64,000 nt of DNA from Ga0077527 sp964433345 (GTDB lineage Bacteria; Pseudomonadota; Gammaproteobacteria; Burkholderiales; SG8-41). Position 1 is the first letter of the stretch. Each line of letters starts with the position of its first letter. Of this stretch, positions 50,798-58,993 are shown piece after piece. The notes beneath the pieces are model-generated. The model saw only the letters and a list, made by a program, of their open reading frames with translations. It was not told the DNA's origin and ran no database searches. The stretch is from contig CAYSQJ010000001.1 of NCBI GenBank assembly GCA_964433345.1, forward strand, positions 620,001 to 684,000, read 5' to 3'. The position numbers were made by a program, and so were the translations under genes.

Positions 50798-52497
50798 GCC
50801 ATTGATTTTATTATATCTTTTGCTTCCGCGCGAGGAAGGTTGCGCGGCTGCGCGTCGCGCCGGCCCTTGTATTCGAATTGCCCCTCCTTGAGGCCGCGAT
50901 CGCCGATGACAACGCGGTGGGGTACACCGATCAGTTCCATGTCCGCAAACATCACGCCCGGCCGTTCGTCGCGATCGTCGAGCAGCACGTCGATGCCCTC
51001 AGCGGCAAGCTCTGCACACAGCTGATCTGCCGCAGCCTTGACCTCGGCACTCTTGTGATAGCCGATGGGCGTGATCGCGACTGCAAACGGCGCTATTGCC
51101 TGGGGGAATATGATGCCGCGTTCGTCGTGGTTCTGCTCGATTGCCGCGGCGACGATGCGGGTGACCCCGATGCCGTAGCAGCCCATTTCCATGATCCTGC
51201 TCTTGCCGGATTCGTCGAGGAAACCGAGGTTCATGGCCTGCGAGTACTTGGTGCGCAGCTGGAAGATGTGGCCGACTTCGATGCCGCGGCAGATTTCGAG
51301 ACTGCCCTTGCCGTCGGGCGAGGGATCGCCGCTGACGACATTGCGGATGTCGGCGACCGCAGGCTCGGGGAAATCGCGGCCGATGTTGGCGCCGGTGCAA
51401 TGATGATCGTCGGCATTGGCGCCGATGACGAAATCGGCCATTGCCATCACCGCGCGGTCCGCGATCACCGTACCCTGGAATCCCGCGGGGCCCAGCGAAC
51501 CCGGGCTCGCGCCAAAGGCGGTGCGGATGGTGTCCGCCGAGGCGAACGCGACCGGCTGCTTCAGCTGCTGCAGCTTGCCGGCCTTGACCAGGTTCAGTTC
51601 ATGGTCGCCGCGCAGCAGCAGCAGCACCGGCTTGCCGTCGGCGCCGTCGACGACGACCGCCTTTACGGTGCGATCCGCAGGCAGCTTGAGAAATTTGCAC
51701 AGCTCGTCGATGGTCTTGACCCCGGGGGTGTGCACTTTCTGCAGCGGCTGCGCCGCCGCCGGGCGCGGCGTCGCCGGCGCAACTGCCTCCGCCAGTTCGA
51801 CGTTGGCGGCGTAGTCCGACTGCGGGCAGTAGGCGATCGCGTCCTCGCCCGAATCGGCGAGCACGTGGAATTCATGCGAGCCGGTGCCGCCTATCGAGCC
51901 GGTATCGGCGGCGACCGGGCGAAACTTCAGTCCGAGCCGGGTGAAGATGCGGCTGTAGGTGTCGTGCATGTTGCGGTATTCGCGCACCAGGTCGTCATGG
52001 CTCGCATGGAAGGAGTAGGCGTCCTTCATCACGAACTCGCGACCGCGCATGACACCGAAGCGCGGACGGATCTCGTCGCGGAACTTGGTCTGGATCTGAT
52101 AGAAATTCAGCGGCAGCTGGCGGTAGCTCTTGACCTCGCGGCGCACCACGTCGCTGATGACCTCCTCATGGGTGGGGCCGAAGCAGAAATCGCGCTGGTG
52201 GCGGTCCTTGATGCGCAGCAGTTCCGGGCCGTACTGCTCCCAGCGCGTCGATTCCTGCCACAGTTCTGCGGGCTGAACCGCCGGCATCAGCAGTTCGATC
52301 GCGCCGCCGCGGCTCATTTCCTCGCGGATGATGTTCTCGACCTTGCGCAGCACTCTCAGACCCAGCGGCATCCAGGTGTAGACACCGCTGGTCAGACGCT
52401 TGATCAGCCCGGCGCGCAGCATCAGCTTGTGGCTGATGACCTCGGCTTCGGAAGGTGCCTCTTTCAGCGTGGAAATGAAAAACTGCGAAACGCGCAT
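50785..52497 (-). CDS. proS: Prolyl-tRNA synthetase (bacterial type with INS editing domain)
   Basis: 570 residues, bacterial type. Class II motif 1 and 2 regions are visible (TSGVYTWMPLGLRVLRKVEN; TKFRDEIRPRFGVMRGREFV); the INS/YbaK-like editing insertion spans about 230-380; motif 3 is GCYGIGVTRIVAAAIEQ; the anticodon-binding domain is C-terminal. It charges tRNA-Pro. The ATG at 52497 matches the family N-terminus MRVSQFFISTLKEAPSEAEV. It is divergent from the spermidine-synthase-like gene. Confidence 0.95.
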   Translation of the reverse strand: MRVSQFFISTLKEAPSEAEVISHKLMLRAGLIKRLTSGVYTWMPLGLRVLRKVENIIREEMSRGGAIELLMPAVQPAELWQESTRWEQYGPELLRIKDRHQRDFCFGPTHEEVISDVVRREVKSYRQLPLNFYQIQTKFRDEIRPRFGVMRGREFVMKDAYSFHASHDDLVREYRNMHDTYSRIFTRLGLKFRPVAADTGSIGGTGSHEFHVLADSGEDAIAYCPQSDYAANVELAEAVAPATPRPAAAQPLQKVHTPGVKTIDELCKFLKLPADRTVKAVVVDGADGKPVLLLLRGDHELNLVKAGKLQQLKQPVAFASADTIRTAFGASPGSLGPAGFQGTVIADRAVMAMADFVIGANADDHHCTGANIGRDFPEPAVADIRNVVSGDPSPDGKGSLEICRGIEVGHIFQLRTKYSQAMNLGFLDESGKSRIMEMGCYGIGVTRIVAAAIEQNHDERGIIFPQAIAPFAVAITPIGYHKSAEVKAAADQLCAELAAEGIDVLLDDRDERPGVMFADMELIGVPHRVVIGDRGLKEGQFEYKGRRDAQPRNLPRAEAKDIIKSMACTD

Positions 52498-52564
52498 GCC
52501 TGTTCCCGATCGGATAAAACCCTTATTCTACCGGACCTTACGCAAACCCCGTTCACCGCAACCA

Positions 52565-53353
52565 ATGAAATTCATGCCCAAATGGCGCCTGCGCAAGCCC
52601 GCCGAGGATACCGAGACCGTCTATGTCAGCGAGAAGTTCGGCGTGCGTTCCCTGCATATCGGCAGCGATACCGTACAGAGTGCCATGCGCATCGCGCGGC
52701 CGTACGACCTCGAGTTGTCCTATACCCGCTCGATGATGGCCTGCCTGCTGTTTCACGAGGCCCTGCAGGACGTGCTGATGGTGGGTCTGGGCGGTGGCTC
52801 GGTGGCGAAGTACGTCCGCCATCATTTTCCGTCTGCCCGGGTGCGGGTGCTGGAACTGAACCCGCAGGTGGTGGCGGTCGCGCGCCAGTGTTTCCTGGTG
52901 CCGCCGGATGACGCCCGTTTCGAGGTCGTCGTCGGCGACGGCGCGGAATACATGGCGCGCGAGGATGTCACCGCGGACTTGATCATGGTCGACGGGTATG
53001 ACGCCGAATCTCATGTCGAGGCACTGGCCACCCGCGAGTTCTACCGCCACTGCCGGGAGCGGCTCGCGCCGGGGGGTGTGCTGGTGGTCAATCTCTGGGG
53101 CGGTGACCGCCAGTTCAACGAAGTCCTCAAGCGCATTGAAGCCGCGTTTCCGGCCGGTACGCTGTGCCTGCCCGCGCGCAAGCCCGGCAATGTCATTGCT
53201 TTCGGCTTCCGCGATTCGCCGGGCTTGTTGCGCTGGCATGAGCTTCAGGGCCGCGCGACGGCGCTGGAGGCGCGGTTTGGCCTGGAGTTTCCGCTGTTCG
53301 TGGAAGGGTTGCGCACCATGAATCGCTGCGACGCCGATTTCCTGCACCCCTGA
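52565..53353 (+). CDS. Spermidine synthase-like methyltransferase-fold protein
   Basis: 262 residues with the SpeE-type Rossmann fold: DVLMVGLGGGSVAKYVRHHF (nucleotide loop), ARVRVLELNPQVVAVARQCF, and FEVVVGDGAEYMAREDVTAD with LIMVDGYDA. The polyamine-site residues cannot be checked by eye; many proteins of this type in betaproteobacteria are annotated as spermidine synthase but are uncharacterised. Divergent from proS. Confidence 0.78.
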   Translation: MKFMPKWRLRKPAEDTETVYVSEKFGVRSLHIGSDTVQSAMRIARPYDLELSYTRSMMACLLFHEALQDVLMVGLGGGSVAKYVRHHFPSARVRVLELNPQVVAVARQCFLVPPDDARFEVVVGDGAEYMAREDVTADLIMVDGYDAESHVEALATREFYRHCRERLAPGGVLVVNLWGGDRQFNEVLKRIEAAFPAGTLCLPARKPGNVIAFGFRDSPGLLRWHELQGRATALEARFGLEFPLFVEGLRTMNRCDADFLHP

Positions 53354-53446
53354 ATCCCGGCCTGCGGGTGCCGGTTCGCGGGCTTTCAATGCCCGGGGAT
53401 TTGTGAAAAAATCAATTTCATATGATCAATCAATCCGGGGATGACC

Positions 53447-53962
53447 ATGATCGACCGAGATGGCTATCGCCCCAATGTCGGAATCGTACTGTGCAACGCG
53501 AAGAACGAGGTGTTCTGGGGTAAGCGGGTGCGCGAGCATTCGTGGCAGTTTCCGCAAGGCGGCATCAAGGGTGGCGAACGGCCCGAAGCGGCAATGTACC
53601 GCGAGTTGCACGAGGAAGTCGGGCTCAAGCCCGAGCATGTGCAGGTGCTCGGCCGCACGCGGGACTGGCTGCGCTACGAAGTCCCGGAACGCTGGCTGCG
53701 ACGTGAATGGCGCGGCAATTATCGCGGACAGAAACAGATCTGGTTCCTGTTGCGGCTGACGGGGCGTGACTGCGACGTCTGCCTGCGTGCGACCGAGAAA
53801 CCGGAGTTCGATGCCTGGCGCTGGCACGAATATTGGGCGCCGACCCAGGATGTCATCGAGTTCAAACGCGCGGTCTACGAGCAGGCGCTGAACGAACTGT
53901 CCCGTTTCCTGGCACGGCGGCCCGCGCAGCGCAGGGGAATGCGCCCGCTGGTCGGCGTCTAG
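53447..53962 (+). CDS. rppH: RNA pyrophosphohydrolase
   Basis: 171 residues, a Nudix hydrolase of the RppH/NudH group. The Nudix box is GGIKGGERPEAAMYRELHEE followed by VGL; the N-terminus MIDRDGYRPNVGIVLCNAKN and the VFWGKRVREHSWQFPQGG segment are typical of RppH. It removes pyrophosphate from mRNA 5' ends to start decay. The ATG at 53447 has GGGG 8 bp upstream and fits the family start; the ATG at 53441 is less likely. Confidence 0.93.
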   Translation: MIDRDGYRPNVGIVLCNAKNEVFWGKRVREHSWQFPQGGIKGGERPEAAMYRELHEEVGLKPEHVQVLGRTRDWLRYEVPERWLRREWRGNYRGQKQIWFLLRLTGRDCDVCLRATEKPEFDAWRWHEYWAPTQDVIEFKRAVYEQALNELSRFLARRPAQRRGMRPLVGV

Positions 53963-54049
53963 CTTCAGCAAGCGACCGGTGCGGGAATCAGGCGGCATAC
54001 CTTGTCCGGCATTGGCCGGCTCGAAACTTTCTACGGAGGGCAGGCGTAA

Positions 54050-54643
54050 ATGACACGGGATTACTCAGCCCTGAAACCACTGTCCCTGGAAGCCGGAAGC
54101 GGCTATGCGCAACCGACGCAGGCCGTTCTCGAGCGTGTGCGGATCGACAGTCCTGCTCTTGAGGTGATGACTGATCTGACCCGGGTGACCGCGGTCATCA
54201 TCCTGCCCGGGGATACGGTCGACGAGGCGCATCGCCGGATGATCCAGCGCGGCGTCCGGCTGCTGCTGGTCGTCGACCAGGACCGGAGGGTGCACGGGAT
54301 CGTCACCGCAAACGATGTGCTGGGCGAGAAACCGGTCAGGATGGCGGTGCAGCGCGGCGTTCCACGCAGCGAGATCCAGGTGCGTGACATCATGACCGAG
54401 CGGGAAAGACTGGAGGTGCTCGACCTGCGGGATGTCCAGTCCTCGACTGTGGGTCATATCGTTGCCACGCTGAAGGCAGCCGGACGCCAGCACACTTTGG
54501 TGGTGGATCAGGATGCAAGGGGCCGGCAACGCGTGCGCGGCGTCTTTTCTGCGACCCAGATTGCCCGCCAGCTGGGGATCGTGATTACCACCGAGGCTGT
54601 CGCGCGCACTTTTGCAGATATCGAGGCAAGCCTCGGGCGTTGA
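54050..54643 (+). CDS. CBS-domain pair protein
   Basis: 197 residues with two CBS motifs: VIILPGDTVDEAHRRMIQRG with VRLLLVVDQDRRVHGIVTAN, and SSTVGHIVATLKAAGRQHTL with RVRGVFSATQIARQLG. The pair likely binds an adenine nucleotide. No other domain is attached. GGAGGGCAGG precedes the ATG. It is followed by the rubrerythrin promoter region; its role is unknown. Confidence 0.85.
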   Translation: MTRDYSALKPLSLEAGSGYAQPTQAVLERVRIDSPALEVMTDLTRVTAVIILPGDTVDEAHRRMIQRGVRLLLVVDQDRRVHGIVTANDVLGEKPVRMAVQRGVPRSEIQVRDIMTERERLEVLDLRDVQSSTVGHIVATLKAAGRQHTLVVDQDARGRQRVRGVFSATQIARQLGIVITTEAVARTFADIEASLGR

Positions 54644-54676
54644 ACCCTGTTGCTTCCGTCCTGGCATGCCGGAATG

Positions 54677-54706
54677 TTGACTCCGGCTCAGGGTTCGATT
54701 TACACT
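54677..54706 (+). promoter_or_regulatory. Predicted sigma-70 promoter of rubrerythrin
   Basis: TTGACT (54677-54682), 18 bp, TACACT (54701-54706). The predicted transcript start falls in the palindrome at 54712-54741. Confidence 0.5.
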
Positions 54707-54711
54707 CCATT

Positions 54712-54741
54712 CACAGATTAGATTTAGTCTAAATATCTGTG
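54712..54741. promoter_or_regulatory. Palindrome before rubrerythrin (Fur/PerR-type operator candidate)
   Basis: Core TTAGATTTAGTCTAA (54718-54732) is a 7-1-7 near-palindrome, TTAGATT/AGTCTAA, like the PerR/Fur box. Outer arms CACAGAT (54712-54718) and ATCTGTG (54735-54741) extend it. It overlaps the predicted start site. Rubrerythrins are peroxide-defence proteins often under PerR-type control; no regulator gene is visible nearby. Confidence 0.5.
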
Positions 54742-54813
54742 TGTTAGGTTGTTCCCGATTGTGCAATGGCACAAGAGGTATTAACGTAACCTATTGTTTT
54801 TAAAGGAGTTTTT

Positions 54814-55233
54814 ATGCAGCTCAAGAATTCGAAGACCCACGAAAACCTGAAGGCCGCGTTTGCCGGCGAATCGCAGGCCAACCGTCGCTATCTTTATTTC
54901 GCAGCCAAGGCCGACGTCGAAGGCCAGAACGATGTCGCCGCGGTGTTCCGCTCGACTGCTGAAGGCGAGACCGGCCACGCCCACGGTCACCTCGAGTACA
55001 TGGAAGCCTGTGGTGATCCCGCGACCGATCTGCCGATCGGCCGTACCCGCGACAACCTGAAGGCCGCGATTGCCGGTGAAACCCATGAGTACACCGACAT
55101 GTACCCGGGCATGGCGAAGACCGCCCGTGACGAGGGCTTCGGCGAGATCGCTGACTGGTTCGAGACCCTGGCGAAAGCCGAGCGTTCGCACGCCAACCGC
55201 TTCCAGAAGGCCCTGGACGGCCTGGCTGACTGA
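54814..55233 (+). CDS. Rubrerythrin
   Basis: 139 residues: the ferritin-like diiron domain only, with Glu/His ligands in AAFAGESQANRRYLYFAAKA, VFRSTAEGETGHAHGHLEYM and AAIAGETHEYTDMYPGMAK, and no C-terminal rubredoxin domain (no CXXC pair). This short type reduces hydrogen peroxide with an external electron donor. A strong AAAGGAG precedes the ATG. A terminator follows, then an Fe-S oxidoreductase and DUF3501, a set that recurs in proteobacteria and may supply electrons. Confidence 0.92.
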   Translation: MQLKNSKTHENLKAAFAGESQANRRYLYFAAKADVEGQNDVAAVFRSTAEGETGHAHGHLEYMEACGDPATDLPIGRTRDNLKAAIAGETHEYTDMYPGMAKTARDEGFGEIADWFETLAKAERSHANRFQKALDGLAD

Positions 55234-55258
55234 TCCGGCTGCAGAGGATCGCCAAGGA

Positions 55259-55288
55259 GAAAGGGGCGCGGATGCGCCTCTTTCTTTT
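55259..55288 (+). terminator. Rho-independent terminator after rubrerythrin
   Basis: GAAAGGGGCGC-GGAT-GCGCCTCTTTC (one mismatch in 11-bp arms), then TTTT. Confidence 0.7.
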
Positions 55289-55317
55289 CATCCCCTTACT
55301 GAGCACGACATCCGAAC

Positions 55318-56658
55318 ATGACCGTACGCGAAGGTAGTCTCGAGGCCCCGACCCGGCACCCCCTGGACTGGAAATCCGAGGATTTCTACAACGAGGACAA
55401 GCTCAATCACGAACTCGAGCGCGTGTTCGACATCTGCCACGGCTGCCGCCGCTGCGTGAACCTGTGCACCGCATTTCCAAAGCTGTTCGACCTCGTCGAC
55501 GAGAGCCCGACGATGGAAGTCGACGGAGTGGAGAAAAAAGACTACTGGGAAGTCATCGACCGCTGCTACCTCTGCGACATGTGCTACATGACGAAGTGCC
55601 CGTATGTGCCGCCGCATGAGTGGAATGTCGATTTCCCGCACCTGATGCTGCGCGCCAAGGCCGTCAAGTTTCGCAAGGGCGGAACCAGCTTCCGCGACAA
55701 GCTGCTGTCGAGCACCGATGCGCTGGGCAAACTGGCCTCGATCCCGGTGGTGGTGCAGATGGTCAATGCCGCAAACAAGGCGGCACCGGTGCGCAAGGCC
55801 ATGGACGGCATGCTAGGTATCCACAAGGATCGCGTACTTCCGGAATACGACAGCGCGAAGTTTCGTTCGACCGCCAGGCCGAATGGTTCGTTTGCGGTGA
55901 AGGACGGCAAGCAGACGCCGGGCAAGGTCGCCATTTTCTCCACCTGCTATGTGAATTACAACGAACCAGGCATCGGACACGACCTGCTGAAGATTCTCGC
56001 GCACAACGAAGTGCCGGCGATCGTGGTCGAGAAGGAAGCCTGCTGCGGCATGCCCAAGCTAGAACTGGGCGATCTCGAGGCGGTGGCCCGCAACAAGGAC
56101 ATCAACATTCCGCCGCTGGCGAAGCTGGCGCGTGAAGGCTATGCGATCCTGACAGCGGTGCCGTCCTGCACGCTGATGTTCAAGCAGGAGCTGCCTCTGA
56201 TGTTTCCGGATGACCCCGACGTCAAGGCAGTGGCCGAAGCGATGTTCGATCCCTTCGAATACCTCGTGCTGCGCCACAAGGACGGCCTGCTGAAGACCGG
56301 TTTCAGCAAGGCGCTGGGCAAGGTGTCGTATCACATACCCTGCCACCTGCGGGTGCAGAACATGGGCCAGAAGACCCGCGAGCTGCTGGAGATGGTGCCC
56401 GACACCAAGGTCACCACCGTCGAGCGCTGTGCCGGCCATGACGGCACCTGGGGGGTCAAGAGCGAGTTCTTCGAGCAGTCGATGAAAATCGGCCGCCCGG
56501 TATTCCGCCAGATGGGCGAGGCCGCGCCGGATTACATCAGCTCGGACTGCGCGATTGCCGGCCGCCACATCCAGCAGGGCATCGGCGAGGGCGCGGCGGG
56601 CAGCGCTGCCGAGAAGCAGCATCCCATCACCCTGATACGCATTGCTTACGGACTGTGA
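55318..56658 (+). CDS. Fe-S oxidoreductase (GlpC/HdrD-like)
   Basis: 446 residues. Two [4Fe-4S] motifs in the N-half, CHGCRRCVNLCTAFP and CYLCDMCYMTKCPY, are followed by two Cys-rich CCG domains: FSTCYVNYNEPGIG, KEACCGMPKL and VPSCTLMFK in the first; YHIPCHLRVQNMGQ, ERCAGHDGT and SSDCAIAGRHIQQG in the second, where the CC of the motif is reduced to single Cys. It is a soluble electron-transfer protein. It lies between rubrerythrin and DUF3501 in a conserved trio; the likely role is reducing power for peroxide defence. Confidence 0.85.
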   Translation: MTVREGSLEAPTRHPLDWKSEDFYNEDKLNHELERVFDICHGCRRCVNLCTAFPKLFDLVDESPTMEVDGVEKKDYWEVIDRCYLCDMCYMTKCPYVPPHEWNVDFPHLMLRAKAVKFRKGGTSFRDKLLSSTDALGKLASIPVVVQMVNAANKAAPVRKAMDGMLGIHKDRVLPEYDSAKFRSTARPNGSFAVKDGKQTPGKVAIFSTCYVNYNEPGIGHDLLKILAHNEVPAIVVEKEACCGMPKLELGDLEAVARNKDINIPPLAKLAREGYAILTAVPSCTLMFKQELPLMFPDDPDVKAVAEAMFDPFEYLVLRHKDGLLKTGFSKALGKVSYHIPCHLRVQNMGQKTRELLEMVPDTKVTTVERCAGHDGTWGVKSEFFEQSMKIGRPVFRQMGEAAPDYISSDCAIAGRHIQQGIGEGAAGSAAEKQHPITLIRIAYGL

Positions 56659-56666
56659 GAACGATC

Positions 56667-57251
56667 ATGCCGCAAATTACCCGAGACTCCCTGATGCCCC
56701 TCGAGGCCTACGCCAAGGCACGCCCGGAATTCCGCGCCAAGGTGATGGCGCACAAGAAGGATCGCGCCCTGCACCTGGGCAGCAACGTCACCCTGATCTT
56801 CGAGGACGAGCTGACGATCCGCTACCAGATCCAGGAAATGCTGCGTGCCGAGCGCATTTTCGAGGATGAAGGTATCAACGACGAGCTCGATGCCTACAAC
56901 CCGCTGGTTCCCGACGGCAGCAACTGGAAAGCGACGATGATGATCGAGTATCCGGACGAGAACGAGCGCCGTGCCTGGCTCGCCAGGCTGATCGGCATCG
57001 AGGACCGGGTCTGGGTACAGGTCGCCGGTTGCGAGCGCGTACACGCGATCGCCGACGAGGATCTCGAGCGGGAGAACGCGGAAAAAACCTCTTCGGTGCA
57101 TTTCATGCGCTTCGAACTGACTCCGGCAATGGTCGCGGCCCTGCGTGGCGGTGCGGCCCTGGCTGCCGGCGTCGATCACCCGAACTATTCGGTGACCGTC
57201 GACCGGGTGCCTGAGGCAACGCGGGCCTCGCTGCTCGCGGATCTCGCCTGA
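56667..57251 (+). CDS. DUF3501 protein
   Basis: 194 residues of DUF3501: ITRDSLMPLEAYAKARPEFR, DRALHLGSNVTLIFEDELTI, RYQIQEMLRAERIFEDEGIN and the C-terminal VHFMRFELTPAMVAALRGGA. The family is of unknown function and is found with rubrerythrin and Fe-S oxidoreductase genes. The ATG at 56667 is chosen over the GTG at 56655, which overlaps the upstream stop. Confidence 0.85.
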   Translation: MPQITRDSLMPLEAYAKARPEFRAKVMAHKKDRALHLGSNVTLIFEDELTIRYQIQEMLRAERIFEDEGINDELDAYNPLVPDGSNWKATMMIEYPDENERRAWLARLIGIEDRVWVQVAGCERVHAIADEDLERENAEKTSSVHFMRFELTPAMVAALRGGAALAAGVDHPNYSVTVDRVPEATRASLLADLA

Positions 57252-57304
57252 GGCATTCTGGCTGTGGTCGCCCGCGCTCCGGCCGCGGGCGCTACAATCG
57301 GCGC

Positions 57305-57847
57305 ATGAAAATGCCGATCAGGATGGTTTTGGCTGCAGTCGTTGCCGCCTTTCTTACCACCACCGCGCTTGCGCAATCGCAATGGGAGGGGTGGGACTAC
57401 AGCTTCGACCGGGAAATCAAGCCCTGGGCGGAAATGCAGGCGCAGCTGCCGGCATATCCCGGTGACGGCACGCTGCTTCCGATAGATGTCAGCGCGGTGA
57501 CGACGCACCGCTTTTTTGTTGACGAAAAATCGGTTTCCACGGGCAGCGACGGCGTTGTGCGCTACACGCTGGTGATCAAGACTTCGGGTGGCGCGACCAA
57601 CGTGTCTTTCGAGGGCATACGCTGCGAGACACGGGAGCAGAAATATTACGCGATCGGCCGCGCGGACGGCAGCTGGACACGCGCACGCGATCCGCGGTGG
57701 CGGCGCATCGAGTTCCAGCATGTCAACGCCCACCACCTCACGCTCTATGGCGAGTATTTCTGCCAGGGCAAGTTCGTGCGGGGCAACGCGACACAGCTCG
57801 TGCAGGCGCTGCGTCGCGGGCCGGACCGGCAGCCGCTGACGGACTGA
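57305..57847 (+). CDS. CNP1-like family exported protein
   Basis: 180 residues with a signal peptide (MVLAAVVAAFLTTTALAQ). The mature part has the CNP1 pattern: WEGWDYSFDREIKPWAEMQA, VTTHRFFVDEKSVSTGSDGV, VRYTLVIKTSGGATNVSFEG, and CETREQKYYAIGRADGSW. The family is betaproteobacterial, often near nudH, and of unknown function. It converges with proB (12 bp). Confidence 0.82.
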   Translation: MKMPIRMVLAAVVAAFLTTTALAQSQWEGWDYSFDREIKPWAEMQAQLPAYPGDGTLLPIDVSAVTTHRFFVDEKSVSTGSDGVVRYTLVIKTSGGATNVSFEGIRCETREQKYYAIGRADGSWTRARDPRWRRIEFQHVNAHHLTLYGEYFCQGKFVRGNATQLVQALRRGPDRQPLTD

Positions 57848-57859
57848 AACACTCCGGGG

Positions 57860-58993
57860 CTACAGCAGGACCAGGTTGTCCCTGTGAATCAGTTCGGGCT
57901 CGTCGACATAGCCCAGTTTCGACTCGATCTGGCCTGAAGGCGTGCGGAGGATGCGGCTGGTTTCCGCATGGCTGTAATTGACCAGGCCGCGGGCGATTTC
58001 CCGTCCGGATTCATCCAGGCAGCTGACAACCTCGCCGCGTTCGAAGTTGCCTTCTGCGCCGCACACTCCCACCGGCAGCAGGCTCTTGCCGTCCACCAGC
58101 AGCGCTTTCACGGCACCGGCGTCCAGCGTGACCCTGCCGCGTACCTGCAGATGGTCGGCCAGCCATTGCTTGCGCGCCGCGACCGTGGCCTGCCGTGCAA
58201 GCAGCTGCGTGCCGACGCGCTCGCCGGCGGCGAGCCGCAGCAGCACCTCGGGTTCGCGGCCCCAGGCGATCACGGTGTCCGCACCGCTGCGCGCTGCGCG
58301 TTTTGCGGCGAGGATCTTGGTCAGCATGCCGCCGCGGGCAATCGCGCTCCCGGTCGAGCCGGCAATGCTTTCCAGATAGGGGTCGCCGGCATCGCCGTCG
58401 GCGATCAGTTCGGCTTTAGGGTTCCTGCGTGGATCGGCGCTGTAGAGGCCGCGCTGGTCGGTGAGAATGACCAGCGCGTCGGCCTCGATCAGGTTGGTCA
58501 CCATTGCCGCCAGCGTGTCGTTGTCGCCGAAGCGGATCTCATCCATCGCGACCGTGTCGTTCTCGTTGATCACCGGTATGGCGCCGAGATCAAGCAGCGT
58601 GCGCAGGGTGGAACGGGCATTCAGGTAACGCTTGCGGTCAGCCAGATCCTCATGCGTCAGCAGGATCTGGGCGGCGAGCAGGCCATGCCCGCGAAAACAG
58701 GATTCGTAGACCTGGACCAGCCCCATCTGGCCCACGGCCGCTGCGGCCTGGAGTTCATGCAGCGCGTGCGGGCGGCGGGTCCAGCCAAGGCGCTGCATCC
58801 CTTCGGCAATCGCTCCGCTGGAGACGAGCACGATTTGCCTGCCTTCCTTGCGCAGGCGTGCGATCTGCTCGGCCCACCCGGTCAGCGCGCCATGGTCAAG
58901 ACCGAGGCCGGCGTTGGTCACCAGGCCGCTGCCGACCTTGACCACTAGTCGTCGCGCCTTGCGGATGACTGATTCCGTGTTCCGGGATGTCAT
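57860..58993 (-). CDS. proB: Glutamate 5-kinase
   Basis: 377 residues: N-terminal amino-acid kinase domain (LVVKVGSGLVTNAG; SSGAIAEGMQRLGW; VINENDTVAMDEIRFGDND) and a C-terminal PUA domain (about 280-375; GRVTLDAGAVKALLVDGKSL). It phosphorylates glutamate, the first step to proline. The ATG at 58993 overlaps the obgE stop (ATGA), so it is co-translated. Confidence 0.95.
   Translation of the reverse strand: MTSRNTESVIRKARRLVVKVGSGLVTNAGLGLDHGALTGWAEQIARLRKEGRQIVLVSSGAIAEGMQRLGWTRRPHALHELQAAAAVGQMGLVQVYESCFRGHGLLAAQILLTHEDLADRKRYLNARSTLRTLLDLGAIPVINENDTVAMDEIRFGDNDTLAAMVTNLIEADALVILTDQRGLYSADPRRNPKAELIADGDAGDPYLESIAGSTGSAIARGGMLTKILAAKRAARSGADTVIAWGREPEVLLRLAAGERVGTQLLARQATVAARKQWLADHLQVRGRVTLDAGAVKALLVDGKSLLPVGVCGAEGNFERGEVVSCLDESGREIARGLVNYSHAETSRILRTPSGQIESKLGYVDEPELIHRDNLVLL

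Noticed and set aside
50878..52911. 677-codon plus-strand open frame
   Set aside because: Antisense to proS and running into the spermidine-synthase-like gene in a different frame.
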